A stretch of 18,362 nt of DNA from positions 1 to 18,362 of the forward strand of contig JBBDWJ010000236.1 in assembly GCA_040902925.1 (NCBI GenBank), given 5' to 3'. The stretch is from JBBDWJ01 sp040902925 (lineage in GTDB: Bacteria; Acidobacteriota; Terriglobia; Bryobacterales; UBA6623). Below, piece after piece: positions 14,312-18,362 of the stretch. Position numbers and translations under genes: made by a program. Under the pieces are notes generated by a model. That model worked only from the letters and a program-made list of their open reading frames with translations, had not been told where the DNA came from and searched no databases. The first letter of the stretch is position 1. Every line of letters begins with the position of its first letter.

Positions 14312-15073
14312 TCACAGCACAACGCCGCCCTTGGCGGCTACTCGTTGCTGTGCCGCCAGAAACTCCTCGGCGCGCCGTAAGTCTTCCGGCGTGTCGATGC
14401 TGAGCCCCACGTGGTGCCCGGTTTCGATCGACAGAATGCGGTGGCCGTTCTCGAGAACTCGCAATTGCTCCAGGGCTTCGGTGCGCTCCAGCGCCGTCGG
14501 CTCCAGGCGGGCAAGGCTCAGCAGGAAATCCTTGCGGTACGCATACAGCCCAATATGCTCGAACGCCTGAAAGCCTTCCTCGCGGCGCGGGTACGGAACC
14601 GGCGCCCGGGAGAAATATAGCGCATAGCCTAACCGATCGACCACGACTTTGACCACATTAGGGTCCCGAAACGATTCTTTGTCTTCAATCGGTCGCATCA
14701 GCGTGCTCATCAGCAGCTCGGGGCGGGTCGAAAACGGCTCCAGGGCCTGGTCGATGGCTTGCGCCGAGATAAACGGCTCGTCCCCCTGGATATTGACGAC
14801 CACGTCGCAATCGATTTTCTCCGCGGCCTCGGCGACCCGGTCGGTCCCTGAGGGATGATCGGGTGACGTCATCACGACTCTGCCGCCGGCGTGCTCGACG
14901 GCTTGGGCGATGCGGTCATCATCGGTGGCGACCCAGACATCGTCCAGCAGAGAAGCCTGCCGCGCGCGCTCATAGACGCGTTCGATGATAGGGCGTCCGC
15001 CGAGCAGCGCCAGAGCTTTGCCCTCAAAGCGGCTCGAGCGGTAGCGCGCGGGAATGATTCCGACAGCTTTCAT
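14312..15073 (-). CDS. kdsB: 3-deoxy-manno-octulosonate cytidylyltransferase
   Basis: This cytosolic enzyme activates Kdo with CTP to CMP-Kdo for lipid A inner-core assembly. At 253 residues it has family length. Motifs: IIPARYRSSRFEGKAL (6-21) is the nucleotide-binding loop, ATDDDRI (49-55), TSPDHPSGTDRV (69-80), VVNIQGDEPFI (92-102, with the Mg-binding Asp), SRAPVPYPR (155-163) and EHIGLYAYR (172-180). EQLRVLENG (202-210) and IDTPEDL complete the pattern. It is divergent from mazG across 184 bases. It lies downstream of, but is not part of, the Rieske promoter region, being on the same strand and ending 66 bases before the -35 box. No strong ribosome site precedes the ATG. It shows that the organism makes Kdo-containing lipopolysaccharide. 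Confidence 0.95.
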   Translation of the reverse strand: MKAVGIIPARYRSSRFEGKALALLGGRPIIERVYERARQASLLDDVWVATDDDRIAQAVEHAGGRVVMTSPDHPSGTDRVAEAAEKIDCDVVVNIQGDEPFISAQAIDQALEPFSTRPELLMSTLMRPIEDKESFRDPNVVKVVVDRLGYALYFSRAPVPYPRREEGFQAFEHIGLYAYRKDFLLSLARLEPTALERTEALEQLRVLENGHRILSIETGHHVGLSIDTPEDLRRAEEFLAAQQRVAAKGGVVL

Positions 15074-15257
15074 TCAGTTTCAACAGGCGTCAAGGCCATG
15101 CAGACCCGCGTGGACTCAACAGGCCGCCGGTTGCGTTGCGCCGCTTTACTTCGTGGCGATTGCGCGGCAGCGCTTCGACGGACTGTCCATCGCGGCCACG
15201 CTTTTGGCCTGGGGCCCGCGTGCTACATTGAGCTTCCAAGCGGCCTACCATTCTCCC

Positions 15258-16058
15258 ATGCCCTCCGAAAGATTTGAAACCCTTCTGCATCTCATGGAGC
15301 GGCTGCGCGGGCCCAGCGGCTGCCCGTGGGACCGCGAGCAGACCATCGAAAGCCTACGCCGCTACCTGATCGAGGAGACCTACGAAGTCATCGAGGCGAT
15401 CGAGCGGCGCGATTGGCAACATCTGCCCGAAGAGCTGGGCGACCTGCAGTTACAGATCGTCTTCCAGTCGCAAATCGCCCGCGAGGAGGGCCATTTCACG
15501 ATCGACGACGTGCTGGAACGTATCAACGACAAGCTGGTGCGGCGGCACCCGCACGTTTTCGGGGCGGAGTCGCTCGATACGGCCGGGGAAGTCGTCCACC
15601 GCTGGGAAGAGATCAAGGAACAGGAGAAACGCCGCGCCGGTCCCGCCGCTGACGGCAGCGCGCCGCAGGCGTTGCTCGACTCGGTTCCCCGGGCGCAACC
15701 GGCGTTGGTCGAGGCCGAGCAGCTTTCCAAGCGCGCCGCCAAGGCCGGTTTTGAGTGGGCGCATCCCAAGGACATCGCCGACAAAATTCAGGAAGAAGCG
15801 CGGGAGCTGCTGCTGGCCAGCGAATCGCGCGATGCCGATCACATCGAAGACGAAGTAGGCGATCTGCTGTTCATGCTCGTCAACCTGGCGCGGCGGCTCA
15901 AGGTCAGCCCCGAGCTCGCCCTCAAGCGCGCCAACCGCAAGTTTCGCCACCGTTTTGGATTCGTCGAAGAGCGGCTCCGCGAGCGTGGAAAGTCCCCGGC
16001 GGCGTCGACCCTCGCCGAGATGGAAGAGCTGTGGCAGCAGGCCAAGCGCACTTCCTGA
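15258..16058 (+). CDS. mazG: Nucleoside triphosphate pyrophosphohydrolase MazG
   Basis: This house-cleaning enzyme hydrolyses NTPs and dNTPs to monophosphate and pyrophosphate, and in E. coli modulates ppGpp and MazEF toxicity. The 266 residues match the two-domain E. coli protein. Domain 1 has the leading CPWDREQT (22-29), EETYE (39-43) and EELGDLQLQ (58-66) metal-binding helices. Domain 2 has EEARELL (179-185) and EDEVGDLLF (197-205). ANRKFRHRF (225-233) is the C-terminal family signature. The frame is open upstream to 15054, but that would overlap the divergent kdsB start, and its first 68 residues have no MazG similarity, so the ATG at 15258 is used. No mazEF toxin genes are present here. 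A hairpin lies about 95 bases after the stop. Confidence 0.95.
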   Translation: MPSERFETLLHLMERLRGPSGCPWDREQTIESLRRYLIEETYEVIEAIERRDWQHLPEELGDLQLQIVFQSQIAREEGHFTIDDVLERINDKLVRRHPHVFGAESLDTAGEVVHRWEEIKEQEKRRAGPAADGSAPQALLDSVPRAQPALVEAEQLSKRAAKAGFEWAHPKDIADKIQEEARELLLASESRDADHIEDEVGDLLFMLVNLARRLKVSPELALKRANRKFRHRFGFVEERLRERGKSPAASTLAEMEELWQQAKRTS

Positions 16059-16151
16059 CCGCGTTCAGCGCTTCATCCTGGCGATCCACCATTTCCACAA
16101 GCCGCCTTCGGTATGATGAGGAATTCCGCTCCCAGCCGAGAAGCGTAGGAA

Positions 16152-16170
16152 CCGGGCCCGTTTGGCCCGG
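16152..16170 (+). promoter_or_regulatory. GC hairpin just upstream of the GNAT gene
   Basis: CCGGGCC and GGCCCGG form a perfect 7-bp stem around loop CGTTT, ending 21 bases before the GNAT ATG. No T-run follows, so it is either a mazG 3'-end stabiliser or a structure in the GNAT leader. Confidence 0.45.
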
Positions 16171-16191
16171 CCAAGGGAATACTGTAATTTC

Positions 16192-16962
16192 ATGGCGATC
16201 TCGATTCGAGTCCTCCAGGCCCTCGAAGATTTTCAAAAGACGGTTGCGGTGCAGCGGGAGGTCTGGGGATTTTCTGACACCGACATCGTGGCGCCGCGCC
16301 TGATGACGGTTGCGGTTCACATTGGCGGCCTGGTGCTGGGCGCCTATCAGGGCGAGCATATGGTCGGCTTCAGCCTGGCCATGCCGGGTGTCAAAAAGGG
16401 CGGCGCGGCGTACTGGCACAGCCACATGACCGGTATTCTGCCGACGCTTCAGAACCAGGGCATTGGCCGCCAGCTCAAGCTGAAGCAGCGCGAGGAAGCC
16501 CGGCGCGTGGGAATCGAGCTGATCGAATGGACCTTTGATCCGCTTGAAATCCGCAACGCGCATTTCAACCTGGAGCGGCTCGGCGTCATCGTGCGGCGTT
16601 TTATTCCGAATCAGTACGGCATTACGTCGAGCCGTTTGCATGGCGGCTTGCCGACCGACAGATTGAATGCCGAGTGGCACGTCAACAGCCCGCGCGTGGA
16701 GGCAATTGTGGACCGCGGCGAGACGGTCGAGCGGCTCGCGCAAGCCAGCATCCACGTGCCGCTCGAAATCGACCAGTGGCGCTCCAATGACGTCGAGAAA
16801 GCGCGCCAGGCACAAGACCGTATTCGCGCCCAGTTTCAACAACTGTTTGGCGCCGGGTTAGCCGTCGTCGGCTATCAACGAACGGGCGACGGGGGCAGCT
16901 TCGAACTCGGAAGCCTCGCGGAGCAGCCCGTGGCGGTTGACCGCGCCGCCGATAAGGTTTGA
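16192..16962 (+). CDS. GNAT-family N-acyltransferase (COG3375-like)
   Basis: A 256-residue predicted cytosolic acyl-CoA-dependent transferase. The acyl-CoA site is GILPTLQNQGIGRQLKLKQR (81-100), with Q-N-Q-G-I-G at 87-92 as the pyrophosphate-binding motif. Next come the family-specific TFDPLEIRNAHFNLERLG (114-131) and YGITSSRLHGGLPTDRLNAEW (in parts, 142-162), which define a GNAT branch distinct from ribosomal or drug acetyltransferases. An in-frame TTG lies 10 codons upstream, but the ATG at 16192 starts nearer the first beta strand. In Geobacillus and relatives a GNAT protein next to an N-succinylamino acid racemase acts as succinyl-CoA:D-amino acid N-succinyltransferase. The enolase-superfamily gene 235 bases downstream suggests the same here. 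The donor and acceptor are inferred from context only. Confidence 0.85.
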   Translation: MAISIRVLQALEDFQKTVAVQREVWGFSDTDIVAPRLMTVAVHIGGLVLGAYQGEHMVGFSLAMPGVKKGGAAYWHSHMTGILPTLQNQGIGRQLKLKQREEARRVGIELIEWTFDPLEIRNAHFNLERLGVIVRRFIPNQYGITSSRLHGGLPTDRLNAEWHVNSPRVEAIVDRGETVERLAQASIHVPLEIDQWRSNDVEKARQAQDRIRAQFQQLFGAGLAVVGYQRTGDGGSFELGSLAEQPVAVDRAADKV

Positions 16963-17021
16963 CAACCCAAGCCAAGTGCGTTCAATGCGCCCGAGATGGT
17001 TGCACTCGAGTCGGTGTGGAT

Positions 17022-17049
17022 GAATTCCACGGCTGAAGCCGTGGGCTAC
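17022..17049 (+). repeat. REP-like palindrome (second family)
   Basis: CCACGGCT and AGCCGTGG at 17027-17044 form an 8-bp perfect stem separated by GA (in practice a 7-bp stem with a TGAA loop), flanked by GAATT and GCTAC. This sequence type is familiar as a repeated intergenic palindrome in several GC-rich bacterial genomes. A second small hairpin, CCCC-TTGT-GGGG, follows at 17062-17073. Together they occupy the 235-bp gap (16963-17197) between the GNAT and enolase-superfamily genes, where I see no gene. Confidence 0.65.
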
Positions 17050-17197
17050 TAGATGGAATCGCCCCTTGTGGGGGTGCAGATACCCGGACTTGATTGGCAG
17101 CTAACCGGCGCAAGAGGGATCCAGGCCGAACCGCTAAGAGCCTCCCCGCCGCGGACGTCTTCATGCGCAACTTACGCTCTACACAAATTCAAAAACC

Positions 17198-18304
17198 ATG
17201 ATCATCGACCGCATCACCCTCCGTGAAATCCGCATGCCGCTGGTGCATTTTTTTGAGACCAGCTTCGGCCGCACCACGCACCGCCGGATCTTGCTCGTCG
17301 AAGTCGAGTCGCAAGGCGCCACCGGCTGGGGCGAGGTGACCACCGGCGAGCTGCCGTTTTACAACGAGGAATGGGTCGACGGCTCGTGGCTATTGCTGCG
17401 TGACATCATTGGCCCCCGCATGCTCGGCCGCGAGATCGGAGCAGCCGCCGACGTTACCCGGGCGCTGCCGCCCGTGCGCGGCCACCGCATGACCGCCGGG
17501 GGTCTGGAGGCGGCCATGTGGGATCTCGAAGCGCGCATGCTTGGCGTTCCGCTATGGGCCCACATTGGCGGCAGCCGTGTTGATGTCGCCTGCGGCGTTT
17601 CGATCGGTATTCAGGACAACGTCGATCAACTGCTCGGACTGATCGAGCGCGAAGTCGCCGCCGGCTACCGCCGCGTGAAGATCAAGATCAAGCCGGGCTG
17701 GGACGTCGATGTCACGCGCCGCGTCCGCGAGAGCTTTCCCGAGCTGCCGCTGATGGTTGACGCGAATTCGGCCTACTCGCTCGCCGACGCCGAGCATCTC
17801 CGGGAGCTCGACGCCTTCAACCTGATGATGATCGAGCAGCCGCTCGCCCACGACGACATCATCGATCACGCCAAGCTGCAGGAAAAACTCCAAACCGCCA
17901 TTTGTCTCGACGAGTGCATCCGCAGCGCGCGGCACGCCGAGCAAGCCATCGAGATGGGCGCCTGCCGCATCATCAACATCAAGCTGGGCCGCGTCGGCGG
18001 TTTTTCGGAAGCGCTGCTGGTGCACAACGTCGCGCGCGCCAACAACATCCCGGTGTGGTGCGGCGGCATGCTCGAAAGCGGCATTGGCCGCGCGCACAAT
18101 ATCGCCCTTTCGACGCTCGATAACTTCAAGCTGCCCGGCGACGTTTCGGCCAGTAAGCGTTATTGGGCGCGGGACATCATCGTCCCGCCGGTGGAAGTAT
18201 TGCCGAGCGGCGTGATCGAGCCGCGCGACGGGCCCGGCTTCGGCTACGAAATCGACCGCGACTTCCTCAAAAGCGTCACCTTACGAGAGGAAACGCTCGC
18301 TTGA
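17198..18304 (+). CDS. menC: Enolase-superfamily o-succinylbenzoate synthase / N-succinylamino acid racemase
   Basis: The 368-residue (beta/alpha)8-barrel enzyme belongs to the MenC/NSAR group. Catalytic residues are visible: the KXK pair K161 and K163 in RRVKIKIKPGWDV, metal ligands D188 (MVDANSAY), E213 (MIEQP) and D238 (CLDEC), and the opposite-face base K262 (INIKLGRVGG). The capping 20s loop is FFETSFGRTTHRR (18-30). Members of this branch either make o-succinylbenzoate for menaquinone or racemise N-succinylamino acids, and many do both. The GNAT gene upstream favours the N-succinylamino acid role, whereas an acidobacterial menaquinone pathway would favour MenC. No other men genes are in the window to settle this. 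The stop TGA overlaps a possible TTG start of a following gene. Confidence 0.88.
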   Translation: MIIDRITLREIRMPLVHFFETSFGRTTHRRILLVEVESQGATGWGEVTTGELPFYNEEWVDGSWLLLRDIIGPRMLGREIGAAADVTRALPPVRGHRMTAGGLEAAMWDLEARMLGVPLWAHIGGSRVDVACGVSIGIQDNVDQLLGLIEREVAAGYRRVKIKIKPGWDVDVTRRVRESFPELPLMVDANSAYSLADAEHLRELDAFNLMMIEQPLAHDDIIDHAKLQEKLQTAICLDECIRSARHAEQAIEMGACRIINIKLGRVGGFSEALLVHNVARANNIPVWCGGMLESGIGRAHNIALSTLDNFKLPGDVSASKRYWARDIIVPPVEVLPSGVIEPRDGPGFGYEIDRDFLKSVTLREETLA

Positions 18305-18362
18305 GCCACGGCGCAGCAAGCAATGGCGTCGGGAGCAACGGCGTGACGAGCAATGACGTCGC
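18301..18362 (+). CDS. Possible start of a downstream gene (partial)
   Basis: A TTG at 18301 overlaps the menC stop (TTGA) and opens a frame that stays open to the window end. It encodes a start rich in Ser, Asn, Gly and Val, with SNGVG, SNGVT and SNDV in succession. GAGG lies about 11 bases upstream. Only 20 codons are visible and no domain can be named. In related loci the gene after the racemase is often an M20-type N-succinyl-L-amino acid hydrolase, but nothing in these bases shows that. Confidence 0.3.
   Translation, partial: MSHGAASNGVGSNGVTSNDV
18319..18362 (+). repeat. 15-bp tandem repeat at the window edge
   Basis: AGCAAYGRCGTSRSG recurs with period 15 starting at 18319, 18334 and 18349, running into the window end. 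The period is a multiple of three, so in the frame from 18301 it encodes a pentapeptide repeat SN(G/D)V plus one variable residue. Confidence 0.6.

Noticed and set aside
15054..15257. 68-codon N-terminal extension of mazG
   Set aside because: It overlaps the kdsB start and has no MazG similarity; family alignment begins at 15258.

Overview
The window is GC-rich (roughly 60% or more), densely coded bacterial DNA. It looks like an acidobacterium, most plausibly of the Solibacter/Bryobacter type. Four things point that way: a PadR regulator coupled to a 'permease prefix domain' protein, which is a hallmark of acidobacterial ADOP-permease loci; a split b6-type cytochrome b complex with a very large multihaem cytochrome c; KdsB, which implies Kdo-containing Gram-negative lipopolysaccharide; and several families of short palindromic or tandem intergenic repeats. 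This assignment is an inference, because there is no rRNA gene to confirm it.

Layout. 1-1158 (-): 5' part of ilvD (branched-chain amino acid synthesis). 1340-2352 (+): a two-gene PadR / orphan prefix-domain membrane protein unit, bracketed by two copies of a covarying hairpin repeat. 2418-4286 (-): a FadF/EMO-like membrane Fe-S oxidoreductase. 4706-5314 (+): a conserved-looking soluble protein that I do not recognise.

The core of the window is a same-strand array on the minus strand, from about 14212 down to 5427. In transcription order it holds a Rieske protein, the cytochrome b N-terminal half, the cytochrome b C-terminal half, an eight-haem cytochrome c of about 999 residues, a lipoprotein with a cupredoxin-type copper site, haem A synthase (ctaA) and haem O synthase (ctaB). 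A good promoter (TTGACA, 16 bp, TACAAT) lies in front of the Rieske gene. Read together, this is a quinol-oxidising bc-type complex with its own electron-output wire (octahaem subunit, then copper lipoprotein), packaged with the haem A pathway needed by an aa3-type oxidase. No oxidase subunit gene lies inside the window. The Fe-S oxidoreductase beyond ctaB could feed electrons (for example from ETF and fatty-acid oxidation) into the same quinone pool.

To the right are the divergent pair kdsB (-) and mazG (+), then a GNAT acyltransferase and an enolase-superfamily OSBS/N-succinylamino acid racemase. That last pair resembles the known route converting D-amino acids to L-amino acids through N-succinyl intermediates. 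A further gene may begin at the very right edge with a 15-bp tandem repeat.

Most unusual signals: (i) the octahaem cytochrome, in which a predicted coiled coil appears to be inserted inside a class I cytochrome c fold; (ii) inverted arrays of a 7-bp tandem repeat between the two cytochrome b halves; (iii) the covarying hairpin repeat on both sides of the PadR unit; (iv) the near-leaderless PadR start, whose promoter overlaps an AT-rich palindrome.
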